Below are positions 15,120 to 25,676 of a DNA stretch of 49,043 nucleotides, one piece after another. The notes under the pieces were generated by a model that was not told where the DNA came from, did not search any database, and worked only from the letters and a program-made list of their open reading frames with translations. Origin of the DNA: Carideicomes alvinocaridis (lineage in GTDB: Bacteria; Pseudomonadota; Alphaproteobacteria; Rhodobacterales; Rhodobacteraceae); assembly GCA_005473895.2 (NCBI GenBank), contig SRJI02000035.1:1-49043 (forward strand). Direction: 5' to 3'. A program made the translations under genes and the position numbers. Numbering within the stretch: position 1 is the first letter of the stretch; every line of letters starts with the position of its first letter.

Positions 15120-16217
15120 ATGGGATTCAGAATGGGCATCGTGGGGCTTCCCAACGTCGGGAAATCCACGCTTTTCAACGCGCTCACCCGTACGGCGGCG
15201 GCGCAGGCGGCGAACTTTCCCTTCTGCACGATCGAACCCAACGTGGGCGACGTGGCGGTACCGGACCCGCGGCTCGACAAGCTGGCGGAGATCGCCAAGT
15301 CGAAGCAGATCATTCCCGCCCGCATGACCTTTGTCGACATCGCCGGGCTGGTGAAGGGCGCGTCCAAGGGCGAGGGCCTCGGCAACCAGTTCCTCGCCAA
15401 CATCCGCGAGGTGGACGCCATCGCCCACGTGCTGCGCTGCTTCGAGGATGGCGACGTGACCCACGTGGAGGATCGCGTCGACCCGGTGGCCGACGCCGAG
15501 ACGATCGAGACCGAGCTGATGCTGGCCGACATCGATTCCATCGAGAAACGGCTGCAGAACATCGTCCGCAAGGTAAAGGGCGGCGACAAGGAGGCGGTGC
15601 AGCAGGAACGCCTGCTCAAGACCGCGCTCGCCGCGCTGGAAGAGGGGCGCCCGGCCCGCACCGTCGAGGTGTCGGAGGATGACCAGAAGGCGTGGAAGAT
15701 GCTCCAGCTCCTGACCTCCAAGCCCGTGCTCTTCGTCTGCAACGTGGACGAAGGCTCGGCCGCCGAGGGCAACGCCCATTCCGCCGCGGTGGAGAAGATG
15801 GCGGCAGAGCAGGGCGCCGGCACCGTGGTGATCTCGGCCCAGATTGAGGAAGAGATCTCCCAGCTCGACGCCGAGGAGGCCGAGATGTTCCTGGGCGAGA
15901 TGGGGCTGGAAGAGGCAGGGCTCGACCGGCTGATCAAGGCGGGCTACGCGCTGCTGAACCTCGAGACCTATTTCACCGTGGGCCCCAAGGAGGCGCGCGC
16001 CTGGACGATCCGCGAGGGCACCTCGGCGCCCAAGGCGGCGGGTGTCATTCACGGCGATTTCGAAAAGGGCTTCATCCGGGCCGAGACCATCGCCTACGAC
16101 GATTACGTGGCGCTTGGCGGCGAACAGGGCGCCAAGGAGAACGGCAAGATGCGCGCCGAGGGGAAGGCCTATGTGGTGCAGGACGGCGACGTGCTGCACT
16201 TCCTCTTCAATACCTGA
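15120..16217 (+). CDS. ychF: Redox-regulated ATPase YchF (Obg-related)
   Basis: A 365-residue P-loop protein of the Obg/YchF family. G1 is GLPNVGKST (residues 9-17), the G3 region is DIAGLVKGASKGEGLGNQFL, and the base-specificity motif reads NVDE instead of NKxD, which is why the family prefers ATP. A C-terminal TGS-like domain closes with AEGKAYVVQDGDVLHFLFN. In E. coli YchF associates with ribosomes and negatively affects oxidative-stress defence. Full length. It is convergent with the DUF1236 gene, with a bidirectional terminator between them. Confidence 0.96.
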   Translation: MGFRMGIVGLPNVGKSTLFNALTRTAAAQAANFPFCTIEPNVGDVAVPDPRLDKLAEIAKSKQIIPARMTFVDIAGLVKGASKGEGLGNQFLANIREVDAIAHVLRCFEDGDVTHVEDRVDPVADAETIETELMLADIDSIEKRLQNIVRKVKGGDKEAVQQERLLKTALAALEEGRPARTVEVSEDDQKAWKMLQLLTSKPVLFVCNVDEGSAAEGNAHSAAVEKMAAEQGAGTVVISAQIEEEISQLDAEEAEMFLGEMGLEEAGLDRLIKAGYALLNLETYFTVGPKEARAWTIREGTSAPKAAGVIHGDFEKGFIRAETIAYDDYVALGGEQGAKENGKMRAEGKAYVVQDGDVLHFLFNT

Positions 16218-16241
16218 GCCGACCCGACGCGGCACAACGAA

Positions 16242-16270
16242 AAAGGCCCCGGGGATCGCCCGGGGCCTTT
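16242..16270. terminator. Bidirectional intrinsic terminator
   Basis: Stem AAAGGCCCCGGG (16242-16253) / CCCGGGGCCTTT (16259-16270) with a GATCG loop. A-tract and T-tract flanks serve both ychF and the convergent minus-strand gene. Confidence 0.88.
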
Positions 16271-16288
16271 CGCGTTTCTCGGCGGGGC

Positions 16289-16948
16289 TTACCGCACCAC
16301 GCGGACGATGCTGCGGTCCGCGGGGTCGATCACCGCCGGCACGCCATTCACGTAGAGATAGGCGTAGTCGCTGTCGGGGATGGTGACGATCTCCACTTCT
16401 TCCGGCACCACGGCGCCTTCGACGACCTCACCCTCGAGGTAGACCGGGTCGATGCGGTTTTCCTTCACGTAGGTGACGGTCTTTTCCGGCACGCTGGCCG
16501 AGGCGGTCGCGCCGCCCGCGATGGCACCCACGGCGGCGCCCGCCGGGCCGGCGATCAGTGCGCCCGCAAAGCTGCCCACGAAGCCGCCGCCGATGGCCGC
16601 GTCACGCTCCGCTTCCTTGTCGGGCACGGTGTCCACTTCCAGCTCCGGCAGGCTTTCGGAGACATAGACCGGCTCTTCCTTCACGGTGGCGGTCAGGTAG
16701 GGGGAATAGGCCCAGCCGGTTTGGTCTTCATAGCTGACGCGGCACCATTGGCCGGACTCGTTGCAGGCCTCCACGGTGACGGCGCCCTCATTGGCGATCA
16801 CGTCGACCACCTCGAATTGCGGGCCGGGGCCGGCGCGGAGGTTCAGGTCGGTGGTGGCGTTGGCGTCGACGGCCGCGGCCACGGGGGCGGCGGTCATGGT
16901 GGCGAGCAGCGCGGCGGCTGCGGTGCTGGTTGCGATGGTGCGGAACAT
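16289..16948 (-). CDS. Exported SH3 / DUF1236 protein
   Basis: 219 residues with a signal peptide (cleavage near AAPVAAA, residue about 26). A bacterial SH3 domain follows (TDLNLRAGPGPQFEVVDVI to GWAYSPYL, residues about 32-85) with Cys62 and Cys69. A Gly/Ala-rich hydrophobic stretch (about 118-145) resembles a glycine-zipper. The C-terminal DUF1236 block (YLEGEVVEGAVVPEEVEIV..PDSDYAYLYVNG) is common in alphaproteobacteria. Location is periplasmic or outer envelope; the SH3 domain suggests peptidoglycan or protein binding. AGGAGG precedes the ATG. An exact EcfG-type promoter lies 61 nt upstream, the same distance as at katE. Confidence 0.85.
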   Translation of the reverse strand: MFRTIATSTAAAALLATMTAAPVAAAVDANATTDLNLRAGPGPQFEVVDVIANEGAVTVEACNESGQWCRVSYEDQTGWAYSPYLTATVKEEPVYVSESLPELEVDTVPDKEAERDAAIGGGFVGSFAGALIAGPAGAAVGAIAGGATASASVPEKTVTYVKENRIDPVYLEGEVVEGAVVPEEVEIVTIPDSDYAYLYVNGVPAVIDPADRSIVRVVR

Positions 16949-17009
16949 GGGGTTCCTCCTCTTGATCTTACTGCTCAATCCCGGCCCGGCCGGGGGCGAC
17001 TGGGCGGAG

Positions 17010-17035
17010 AACGGCCCGGATTCGCGAGGGGTTCC
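17010..17035 (-). promoter_or_regulatory. EcfG-type promoter for the SH3/DUF1236 gene
   Basis: On the minus strand, exact GGAAC (17035-17031), 17-nt spacer, CGTT (17013-17010). ATG 16948 follows after 61 nt. Confidence 0.7.
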
Positions 17036-17114
17036 TCTCATGCCATTCGGGAAACGGAATGTTGCCGATCCTTCACCGCTTGCCCCCGTCCGCGCCAGCG
17101 CGCAGGATCGCGCC

Positions 17115-17486
17115 ATGAGCGAAGCCAGTGACCCGCCCGATTTCCGCATCCGCATCCTCTTCGGTCCCGGCGCCATGATGGGTCCGGGCAAGGCGGAGCT
17201 GCTGGAACGGATCGCGCGCACCGGCTCCATCGCCGCGGCGGGGCGCGAGATGAAGATGAGCTATAAAAGGGCCTGGCAGCTGGTGGAGACCATGAACGCC
17301 ATGTTCCGCGCGCCGGTGGTCGAAAGCTCCCGGGGCGGCGCGAAGGGGGGTGGCGCGCGGGTGACGGAGACGGGCGCGGAGGTGCTGGAGGCCTACCGCG
17401 CGCTGGAGGCGGAGGCGCGCGCGGCAGGGGGCGGTCAGGCCCGGAGGTTGCAGCAGCTTCTCGCCGATATTCCCGATGGGAAATAA
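17115..17486 (+). CDS. modE: ModE-type winged-helix regulator (DNA-binding domain only)
   Basis: A 123-residue protein matching the N-terminal DNA-binding part of ModE. The helix-turn-helix region runs GPGKAELLERIARTGSIAAAGREMKMSYKRAWQLVETMN, followed by the wing (RGGAKGGGARVTETG). The C-terminal molybdate-binding TOBE (Mop) domains of full ModE are absent, as in several short ModE-like proteins. It is directly upstream of modABC on the same strand, so its likely job is molybdate-responsive control of that operon, but how it would sense molybdate without TOBE domains is not visible. The gene ends 3 nt before the modA promoter. Confidence 0.85.
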   Translation: MSEASDPPDFRIRILFGPGAMMGPGKAELLERIARTGSIAAAGREMKMSYKRAWQLVETMNAMFRAPVVESSRGGAKGGGARVTETGAEVLEAYRALEAEARAAGGGQARRLQQLLADIPDGK

Positions 17487-17489
17487 CGC

Positions 17490-17531
17490 TTGACGCTGCG
17501 GCGGACGGAAGCGATGTTTCCTGCGAAACAT
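17490..17531 (+). promoter_or_regulatory. modABC promoter with overlapping ModE-type operator
   Basis: TTGACG (17490-17495), 17-nt spacer, GATGTT (17513-17518). A perfect inverted repeat ATGTTTC (17514-17520) / GAAACAT (17525-17531) covers the -10 element, the classic position for repression. It is followed by the modA ribosome site GGGAG. Confidence 0.65.
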
Positions 17532-17546
17532 AACGGGAGCTTCCCC

Positions 17547-18317
17547 ATGTCCCTTTTCCGCCCGATCCTCGCCCCCGCCCTCACCCTTGCGCTGCTGGCC
17601 GCCGCGCCGTTCCCGGTCGCCGCCGCCGACCTGACCGTCTTTGCCGCGGCCAGCCTCAAGGACGCGATGGACGAGATCGAACAGGGGTTCGAGGCGGAAA
17701 GCGGGCTCGACATCGCGGTCTCGCTCGCCGGATCCTCGGCACTGGCCCGGCAGATCGAGGCGGGGGCGCCGGCCGATGTCTTCATCTCGGCCAATCCCGG
17801 CTGGATGGACCGGCTGGACGAGGCCGGGCGGCTGGAGCCGGGCACGCGCCGCGATCTGCTGCGCAATTCCATCGTGCTGATCTCCAGCGACCCGGAGGCG
17901 CCGGAGCAAAAGATCGACGCCACGACCGACCTTGCCGCGATGCTGGGCGGCGGCCGGCTGGCCATGGCGCTGGTCGACGCGGTGCCCGCGGGCATCTACG
18001 GCAAGGCGGCGCTCAGCTCGCTGGGCCTGTGGGACACGGTCGCGCCCCAGGTGGCGCAGGCCGACAACGTGCGCGCGGCGCTGGCACTGGTGGCCACGGG
18101 CGAGGCGCCGCTGGGCATCGTCTACGCCACCGACGCGCAGGCCGAGCCCGACGTGGGCGTCATCGGCACCTTTCCCGAGGACAGCCATCCGCCGATCATC
18201 TATCCCGTCGCGCAGATCGAGGGCGCGGGGGAGGCGGCGGGCCGGTTCCTCGACTACCTCGGCAGTGACGCCGCGCGGGCGGCCTTCGAGCGGCAGGGAT
18301 TCGATGTCGTCGAGTGA
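17547..18317 (+). CDS. modA: Molybdate ABC transporter, periplasmic binding protein
   Basis: 256 residues. A signal peptide ends at FPVAAA (about residue 26). The mature protein opens with DLTVFAAASLKDAMDEI, the ModA signature that contributes serine ligands to the oxyanion, and has LAGSSALARQIEAGAPADVFISAN and AVPAGIYGKAAL further on. It binds molybdate (and tungstate) in the periplasm for ModBC. ATG 17547 is behind CGGGAG (17534-17539). First gene of modABC, 6 nt ahead of modB. Confidence 0.95.
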   Translation: MSLFRPILAPALTLALLAAAPFPVAAADLTVFAAASLKDAMDEIEQGFEAESGLDIAVSLAGSSALARQIEAGAPADVFISANPGWMDRLDEAGRLEPGTRRDLLRNSIVLISSDPEAPEQKIDATTDLAAMLGGGRLAMALVDAVPAGIYGKAALSSLGLWDTVAPQVAQADNVRAALALVATGEAPLGIVYATDAQAEPDVGVIGTFPEDSHPPIIYPVAQIEGAGEAAGRFLDYLGSDAARAAFERQGFDVVE

Positions 18318-18323
18318 GGGCTT

Positions 18324-19040
18324 ATGGAGGCGCTAACCGGCTGGCTCGGTTCATGGCTCGGCGCCGAGGGCTGGGCGGCGGTGGCGCTGTCGCTGCGCGT
18401 CTCTCTCTGGGCCACGCTGGCGAGCCTGCCGCCGGGGCTGCTGGCGGCCTATGCCCTTGCGCGCTGGCGCTTTCCGGGGCGGACGCTGCTCAACGGGCTG
18501 GTGCACCTGCCGCTGATCCTGCCGCCGGTGGTGACCGGGTACCTGCTGCTCCTGACCTTCGGGACGCAGGCGCCGCTGGGATCGGCGCTTGAACAGCTTG
18601 GCATCGTCTTTGCCTTTCGCTGGACCGGCGCGGCGCTGGCGGCGGGGATCATGGGCTTTCCGCTCATGGTCCGCGCCATCCGCCTGTCGATCGAGGCGGT
18701 GGATCCCAAGCTGGAGCAGGCGGCCTCCACGCTCGGCGCGGGGCGCGCCTGGGTCTTCGCCACGGTCACCCTGCCGATGATCCTGCCGGGCGTGATCGCG
18801 GGCGCCATACTGGCCTTCGCCAAGGCGATGGGGGAATTCGGCGCCACGATCACCTTCGTGTCGAACATCCCCGGCGAGACCCAGACGCTGCCCTCGGCGA
18901 TCTATGCCTTCCTGCAGGTGCCGGGGGGCGAGGGGGCGGCGCTGCGGCTGGTGGCGGTGTCGGTCGTGGTCGCGATGACCGCGCTTCTGCTGTCGGAGTG
19001 GGTGGGCCGCAAGGTCGCGGCACGGGTGGGCGGCGCATGA
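18324..19040 (+). CDS. modB: Molybdate ABC transporter, permease
   Basis: 238 residues with about five or six membrane spans and the binding-protein-dependent transport loop (EQAASTLGAGRAWVFATVTLPMILPG). It forms the inner-membrane channel of ModB2C2. The stop overlaps the modC start (ATGA), so the two are translationally coupled. Typical length and no anomaly. Confidence 0.95.
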   Translation: MEALTGWLGSWLGAEGWAAVALSLRVSLWATLASLPPGLLAAYALARWRFPGRTLLNGLVHLPLILPPVVTGYLLLLTFGTQAPLGSALEQLGIVFAFRWTGAALAAGIMGFPLMVRAIRLSIEAVDPKLEQAASTLGAGRAWVFATVTLPMILPGVIAGAILAFAKAMGEFGATITFVSNIPGETQTLPSAIYAFLQVPGGEGAALRLVAVSVVVAMTALLLSEWVGRKVAARVGGA

Positions 19041-20137
19041 GCCTCGAGGTGCGCATCCGCCATGACTTTCCCGGCTTCCGGCTCGACGTGGAGTTCGAGG
19101 TGCCGCAGGGGATCACGGTGCTGTTCGGGCGCTCCGGCTCGGGCAAGACGAGCGTGATCAACGCGGTGGCGGGGCTGTTCCGGCCCGACGAGGCGCGGAT
19201 CAGGGCCGGCGAGCGGGTGCTGTGCGACACGGCGCGGGGCTTGTGGCTGCCGCCGCATCGCCGCCGGCTGGGTTACGTTTTCCAAGAGGCGCGGCTTTTC
19301 CCGCATCTCACCGTGCGCCAGAACCTCGCCTATGGCCGCTGGTTCGCGCCGCGCGGGGCGAGGGGCGCGGACCGCGCGCAGGTGGTGGAGATGCTGGGCA
19401 TCGGCCCGCTGCTCGACCGGCGGCCCGGCGCGCTGTCGGGCGGGGAGAAGGCGCGGGTCGCCATCGGCCGGGCCCTGCTGGCCGCGCCGGAGCTGATCCT
19501 GGCGGACGAGCCGCTGGCCTCGCTCGACGAGGCGCGCAAGGCCGAGATCCTGCCCTATTTCGAGCGGCTGCGCGACGAGAGCCCGGTTCCCATCCTCTAT
19601 GTCAGCCATTCCGCGGCCGAGGTGGCGCGGCTGGCCACCAGCGTCGTCGGGCTGGAGGATGGCCGGGTGACCGGGCAGGGGCCGGTGGCGGAGGTGCTGG
19701 GCGATCCGGCCTCGCACCCCTTGGGCGTGCGGGCCGCGGGGGCGGTGATCGCGGCGCGGGTGGTGCGCCACGACGCCGACGGGCTGAGCGAGCTGGAGGC
19801 CGGGGGCGTGCCGCTGGTGGTGCCCCGCGTCGCGGCGCCGCCGGGGGCAGAGCTGCGGCTCAGGATAGCGGCGCAGGACGTGATCGTCGCGACGGCGCGG
19901 CCCGAGGGGCTGTCGGCGATGAACCTGCTGCCCGGCCGGATCGAGGCGCTGCATCCGGGCGAGGGGCCGGGGATGATGGTGCAGATCGCCACGCCCGCGG
20001 GCCGCGTTCTGGCGCGGATCACGAGGCGCTCGGCGGAGCGGCTGGGACTGGCCGTGGGGATGGAGTGCCACGCGGTGCTGAAGACCGTGGCGGTGGCCCG
20101 GGAGGACGTGGGCGGCGCGGGCGGCGAGAGCCTCTGA
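19037..20137 (+). CDS. modC: Molybdate ABC transporter, ATP-binding protein
   Basis: 366 residues. Walker A GRSGSGKTS is at residues 31-39; the signature LSGGEKARVAIGRAL and Walker B LILADEPLASLD follow. The C-terminal part (from about 290) is a TOBE/Mop domain (SAMNLLPGRIEAL..GMMVQIATPAGRVLARI) that can bind molybdate and gate transport. This could partly compensate for the TOBE-less ModE. Convergent with katE. Confidence 0.95.
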   Translation: MSLEVRIRHDFPGFRLDVEFEVPQGITVLFGRSGSGKTSVINAVAGLFRPDEARIRAGERVLCDTARGLWLPPHRRRLGYVFQEARLFPHLTVRQNLAYGRWFAPRGARGADRAQVVEMLGIGPLLDRRPGALSGGEKARVAIGRALLAAPELILADEPLASLDEARKAEILPYFERLRDESPVPILYVSHSAAEVARLATSVVGLEDGRVTGQGPVAEVLGDPASHPLGVRAAGAVIAARVVRHDADGLSELEAGGVPLVVPRVAAPPGAELRLRIAAQDVIVATARPEGLSAMNLLPGRIEALHPGEGPGMMVQIATPAGRVLARITRRSAERLGLAVGMECHAVLKTVAVAREDVGGAGGESL

Positions 20138-20141
20138 CCCC

Positions 20142-20178
20142 AAAGAAAATCCGGCGCGGAGGTCGCCCCCGCGCCGGA
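20142..20178 (-). terminator. Terminator between modC and katE
   Basis: Stem TCCGGCGCGG (20150-20159) / CCGCGCCGGA (20169-20178). Read on the minus strand it is followed by TTTTCTTT, so it ends katE best; on the plus strand it may also stop modABC. Confidence 0.75.
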
Positions 20179-20207
20179 ACATGCTGTCAGTGATCAGGCC
20201 TTGGCGC

Positions 20208-22274
<2,067 letters not shown>

Positions 22275-22335
22275 GCTTGTCTCCTGGTGAAATCGAAACC
22301 ACCCGTTCTGTCCGGGCGACTGTCTCTGTCTTGGC

Positions 22336-22360
22336 AACGAGGGACGGAACGGAATGTTCC
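22336..22360 (-). promoter_or_regulatory. EcfG-type promoter of katE
   Basis: Minus-strand exact GGAAC (22360-22356), 16-nt spacer, CGTT (22339-22336). The katE ATG follows after 61 nt. katE is a well-known general-stress target in alphaproteobacteria. Confidence 0.75.
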
Positions 22361-22375
22361 GACAAAATCGCTCGG

Positions 22376-22407
22376 CCTTCCGCGGATCCGTGGGGATCCG
22401 CGGAAGG
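22376..22407 (-). terminator. Perfect 14-bp hairpin after the molybdopterin gene
   Basis: CCTTCCGCGGATCC (22376-22389) pairs with GGATCCGCGGAAGG (22394-22407), loop of 4. On the minus strand a short ATTTTG follows 9 nt later, so termination is likely but not of textbook form. Confidence 0.65.
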
Positions 22408-22416
22408 GGGCAGGGA

Positions 22417-24687
22417 TCAGGCGGCGTCGCGTTCGATCCGGACCGGCACGGCCTTGGAGCCGGGGGTCTTCGACAGGTGGTCGTGGTGGCCCACCGGGAC
22501 CAGCACGTTGCATTCCGGGTAGTAGGAGCCGACGGTGCCGCGCGGCAGGTCGAAGGGAATGACCGAAAGCCCGCCAAGCCGGCGCGCCACGCCGTCCCCG
22601 GCATCGCCCACCAGCGCCACGACATCATCCTTGGCCAGGCCCTGGGCCTTCATGTCCTCCTCGTTCATCAGCAGCACGTCGCGCGTGCCCTCGATGCCGC
22701 GGAAGCGGTCGGAATAGCCGTAGATCGTGGTGTTGAACTGGTCGTTCGACCGCATCGTGAGCAGGCGGAACCGGCCCTCGGCATCGTCGAAATCCAGCGC
22801 GTTGAGCTTTTCGGGCGTGGTGAATTCCGCCTTGCCGCTCTCGGTCTTCCAGACCCGGTGATGGGCGGGATTGTCGCGCCAGAAGCCGCCCGGCTCGTTC
22901 ATCCGCTTGTTCATGTCGCGGAAATCGTCCGGGTAGGTCGCCTCGATCAGGTCGCGGATGAGCGAGTAATCGGCGCGCCATTCGTCCCACTTTACCTTCG
23001 GGTTCGGCGGGGTCAGCACCTTGCCCAGCTCGCAGGTGATCGCGGTCTCCGACATCAGCTTGTCCGACGGGACGCTGCGATGCCCGCGCGAGCCGTGGAT
23101 CATCGAAAAGCTGTCCTCGATGGTGATCCACTGGTTGCCCGTCTCCTGCTCGTCCACTTCCGAGCGCGAGAGACAGGGCAGGATCCAGGCGGACTTGCCC
23201 GGGTAAAGGTGCGACCGGTTGAGCTTGGTGGAGATCATCACCGTGACGTCCTGCGCCTGCCACACATCCTCCAGCCGGGCGCGGTCGGGCAGGGCGCGGA
23301 CGAGGTTGCCGCCAAGGCAGACCATGGCGCGGACCTTGCCGTCCAGCAGGCCCTGAGCCGCGTCGACGATATGCATACCGTCCTTCTGCGGCGGCTCGAA
23401 GTCGAAGAGCTCGCGCAGCTTGTCCATCGGCACCAGATCGGCCTTTTCCGCGATGCCCACGGTGCGCTGGCCCTGCACGTTGGAATGGCCGCGCACCGGG
23501 CAGATGCCGGCGCCTTCGCGGCCGATATTCCCGCGCAGCATCAGCAGGTTGACGAGCATGCCGATATTCCACGCGCCATGCGCCTGCTGCGTCAGGCCCA
23601 TGCCGTAGACGCCGATCACCCGCTCGGCCTGCATGTAGACCTCGGCCGCCTCGCGCAGGGCCTCCTCGGTCAGGCCGCATTCGTCGCAGATCGCCTGCCA
23701 GGTCGTGTCGCGGGCGAGGGCGATGAACGTGTCGAAGCCGGTCGTGTGCTCGTTGATGAAGTCCCAGTCGATGACGCCGCCCCGGGCATCGTCGGCCTCG
23801 ATCACCGCCTTGCTGATCCCGAGGATCGCGGCGATGTCGGTGCCGCCCTTCAGCTGGTGATACTGGTCGGAGATGATCGTCTCGCTCCCCGTCACCATGG
23901 CGGTCGGATCCTGCGGATCGACGAAGGAGACGAGCCCCTGTTCGCGCACCGGGTTGAAGGTGACAATCTTGCCGCCGCGATCCTTCAACTCCTTCAGCGG
24001 GTGCAGGAAACGGGGGGAGTTGGTGCCCGGGTTCTGCCCGAAGAAGAAGTAGCAGTCGGTCTTGGCCAGGTCTTCCCAGACCACGGTGCCCACCGGCGAG
24101 CCGATGACCTTCTTCAGGCCGACGCTCGTCGTCTCGTGGCACATGTTGGAGCTTTGCGGCAGGTTGTTGTTGCCGTAGAGCCGCGCCATCAGCGCCCAGA
24201 GATAGGACGCCTCGAGCCCCGCATGGCCGGATGAATAGAAGACCACGTCCTCCGGCGGCAGCGCCTTGAGCCCGGTGCCGATCTCGGCAAAGGCCTCGTC
24301 CCAGCTGACCTCGACATAGCGGTCCGTTTCGGCGTCGTAGCTCATGGGCGCGGTCAGGCGGCCGGTCATCTCCAGCTCGTGATCGGTCCAGGCGCGCAGC
24401 TCGGTGACGGTGTGGTCGTCCCAGAATTCGGGCGTGCAGCGGGCCGAGGTGTTTTCCCAGATGGTCGCCTTGGCGCCGTTCTCGCAGAACTCGAAGGGCT
24501 TGTAGTTCGGCGGCTTGGGCCAGGCGCAGGACGAGCACATGAAGCCCCCCGGCTTGTTCTGGCGCCGCAGCGTGTCGAGCACGGCGGGGTTCGGGCGCGC
24601 CTCTCCGAAAATGCGGGAGATACTGCGCAGAGACCCCCAGCCGCCTGCGGGCCCGCTTTCCTGCGGTAGGTCGTCATGCTGGGTCAT
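22417..24687 (-). CDS. FdhF/YdeP-family molybdopterin oxidoreductase
   Basis: 756 residues of the bis-MGD molybdopterin superfamily, YdeP branch. Near the N-terminus only C51SSC54 (in [12 protein letters not shown]) remains of the four-cysteine iron-sulphur motif of formate dehydrogenases. Cys183-His184 (in [11 protein letters not shown]) aligns with the Sec/Cys-His molybdenum-ligand site of FdhF. The C-terminal cofactor domain includes [24 protein letters not shown]. coli YdeP is linked to acid resistance, but the substrate is unknown. AAAGGAG precedes ATG 24687. The gene is 30 nt downstream of cyoD on the same strand and could be co-transcribed. The nearby modABC would supply its metal. Confidence 0.88.
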   Translation of the reverse strand: MTQHDDLPQESGPAGGWGSLRSISRIFGEARPNPAVLDTLRRQNKPGGFMCSSCAWPKPPNYKPFEFCENGAKATIWENTSARCTPEFWDDHTVTELRAWTDHELEMTGRLTAPMSYDAETDRYVEVSWDEAFAEIGTGLKALPPEDVVFYSSGHAGLEASYLWALMARLYGNNNLPQSSNMCHETTSVGLKKVIGSPVGTVVWEDLAKTDCYFFFGQNPGTNSPRFLHPLKELKDRGGKIVTFNPVREQGLVSFVDPQDPTAMVTGSETIISDQYHQLKGGTDIAAILGISKAVIEADDARGGVIDWDFINEHTTGFDTFIALARDTTWQAICDECGLTEEALREAAEVYMQAERVIGVYGMGLTQQAHGAWNIGMLVNLLMLRGNIGREGAGICPVRGHSNVQGQRTVGIAEKADLVPMDKLRELFDFEPPQKDGMHIVDAAQGLLDGKVRAMVCLGGNLVRALPDRARLEDVWQAQDVTVMISTKLNRSHLYPGKSAWILPCLSRSEVDEQETGNQWITIEDSFSMIHGSRGHRSVPSDKLMSETAITCELGKVLTPPNPKVKWDEWRADYSLIRDLIEATYPDDFRDMNKRMNEPGGFWRDNPAHHRVWKTESGKAEFTTPEKLNALDFDDAEGRFRLLTMRSNDQFNTTIYGYSDRFRGIEGTRDVLLMNEEDMKAQGLAKDDVVALVGDAGDGVARRLGGLSVIPFDLPRGTVGSYYPECNVLVPVGHHDHLSKTPGSKAVPVRIERDAA

Positions 24688-24717
24688 GGCATCTCCTTTC
24701 GTGCATGGCCGGCGCGG

Positions 24718-25053
24718 TCACATCCGCGCGTGCTGGTCGAAGAGGATCCAGAGCGTGCCTCCGATCATCAACGACACGATGAGTCCGGTGAACAGAATGA
24801 GTTGTAGGTCGTCGCGATGGGATTTCTGCAGATCGATGTGCAGGAAATAGCGGAACTGGATCACGATCTGCACGATGGCCAGCCCGCCGAGCGCCGCCAG
24901 CGCCCCGAGGCCCGAGACCATGTCGAAGGCCACCAGGCCGAACGCGGCGAGCGTCAGAACCAGCGAGGCGATACCGCCCTTGATGTAGCTGACGAATTCC
25001 CGCTTCGCGCCCTGGTTCTCGCTTTTGGGGATGTAGGTGTCGCGGGTGTTCAT
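24718..25053 (-). CDS. cyoD: Cytochrome bo quinol oxidase, subunit IV
   Basis: 111 residues with three membrane spans (about 27-45, 50-72, 84-104). FRYFLHIDLQKSH between the second and third spans is the family signature. Assembly subunit of the terminal quinol oxidase. It overlaps the cyoC end by 4 nt. No cyoE (haem O synthase) follows; the next gene is the molybdopterin enzyme. Confidence 0.92.
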   Translation of the reverse strand: MNTRDTYIPKSENQGAKREFVSYIKGGIASLVLTLAAFGLVAFDMVSGLGALAALGGLAIVQIVIQFRYFLHIDLQKSHRDDLQLILFTGLIVSLMIGGTLWILFDQHARM

Positions 25054-25676
25054 GGTGCCACTCCGAGCAGGATCACGAAGGTGAAGATGCCGATCCAGAC
25101 CACGTCCAGCATGTGCCAGAAGAGGGCGAGCCGCATCAGCCGCAGCTTGACCGGCCCGTCATTGCCGAACACGGCGAGCTGTACCGCCATGACCGCCATC
25201 CAGATCATGCCGGCCGAGACATGGGCAAAGTGGGTCCCGGTCAGCAGGTAGTAGATCGACAGGAAGCCCGAGCGCTGCGGCGGGGCGTTGTGCTCGGTCA
25301 CCATCTTGACCCAGTCGCGGGCCTCCAGCACCAGGAAGCCGGCACCCAGCAGGAAGGTCACGCCCATCCAGAACAGCAGCCGCCCGGTATCCTTGCGGTA
25401 TTTCAGCGCGAGCGAGGCCATGCCGAAGGTAAAGCTTGAAGTCAGCAGCAGAAGTGTCTGGTAGAGCGCGCTTTTCAGCTCGAACAGGTCGGCCGGGGCT
25501 GGCCCTCCGGCGACCCCGTGGACGGACATGGCGGCATAGGTCGCGAAGAGCAGCGCGAACAGCACCATGTCCGACATCAGGAAGATCCAGAAGCCGAAGA
25601 TCATCTCCTCGGCCGCGGCATGGGTCGACCGGTCGGTATGGCCCAGGTTGAGGCCGGGATGGTGGTGGTCGGTCAT
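25050..25676 (-). CDS. cyoC: Cytochrome bo quinol oxidase, subunit III
   Basis: 208 residues, five membrane spans, starting at ATG 25676, which overlaps the cyoB stop (ATGA). Signature elements are EEMIFGFWIFLMSDMVLFA near the N-terminus, YYLLTGTHFAHV in the middle and LFWHMLDVVWIGIF near the end. Structural subunit of the haem-copper oxidase. Part of the tightly overlapping cyoABCD unit. Confidence 0.94.
   Translation of the reverse strand: MTDHHHPGLNLGHTDRSTHAAAEEMIFGFWIFLMSDMVLFALLFATYAAMSVHGVAGGPAPADLFELKSALYQTLLLLTSSFTFGMASLALKYRKDTGRLLFWMGVTFLLGAGFLVLEARDWVKMVTEHNAPPQRSGFLSIYYLLTGTHFAHVSAGMIWMAVMAVQLAVFGNDGPVKLRLMRLALFWHMLDVVWIGIFTFVILLGVAP

Noticed and set aside
22354-24234. Plus-strand open frame of over 600 codons opposite the molybdopterin enzyme
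   Set aside because: Shadow of a conserved minus-strand gene; the product is an Arg/His/Leu/Val-rich composition artefact.
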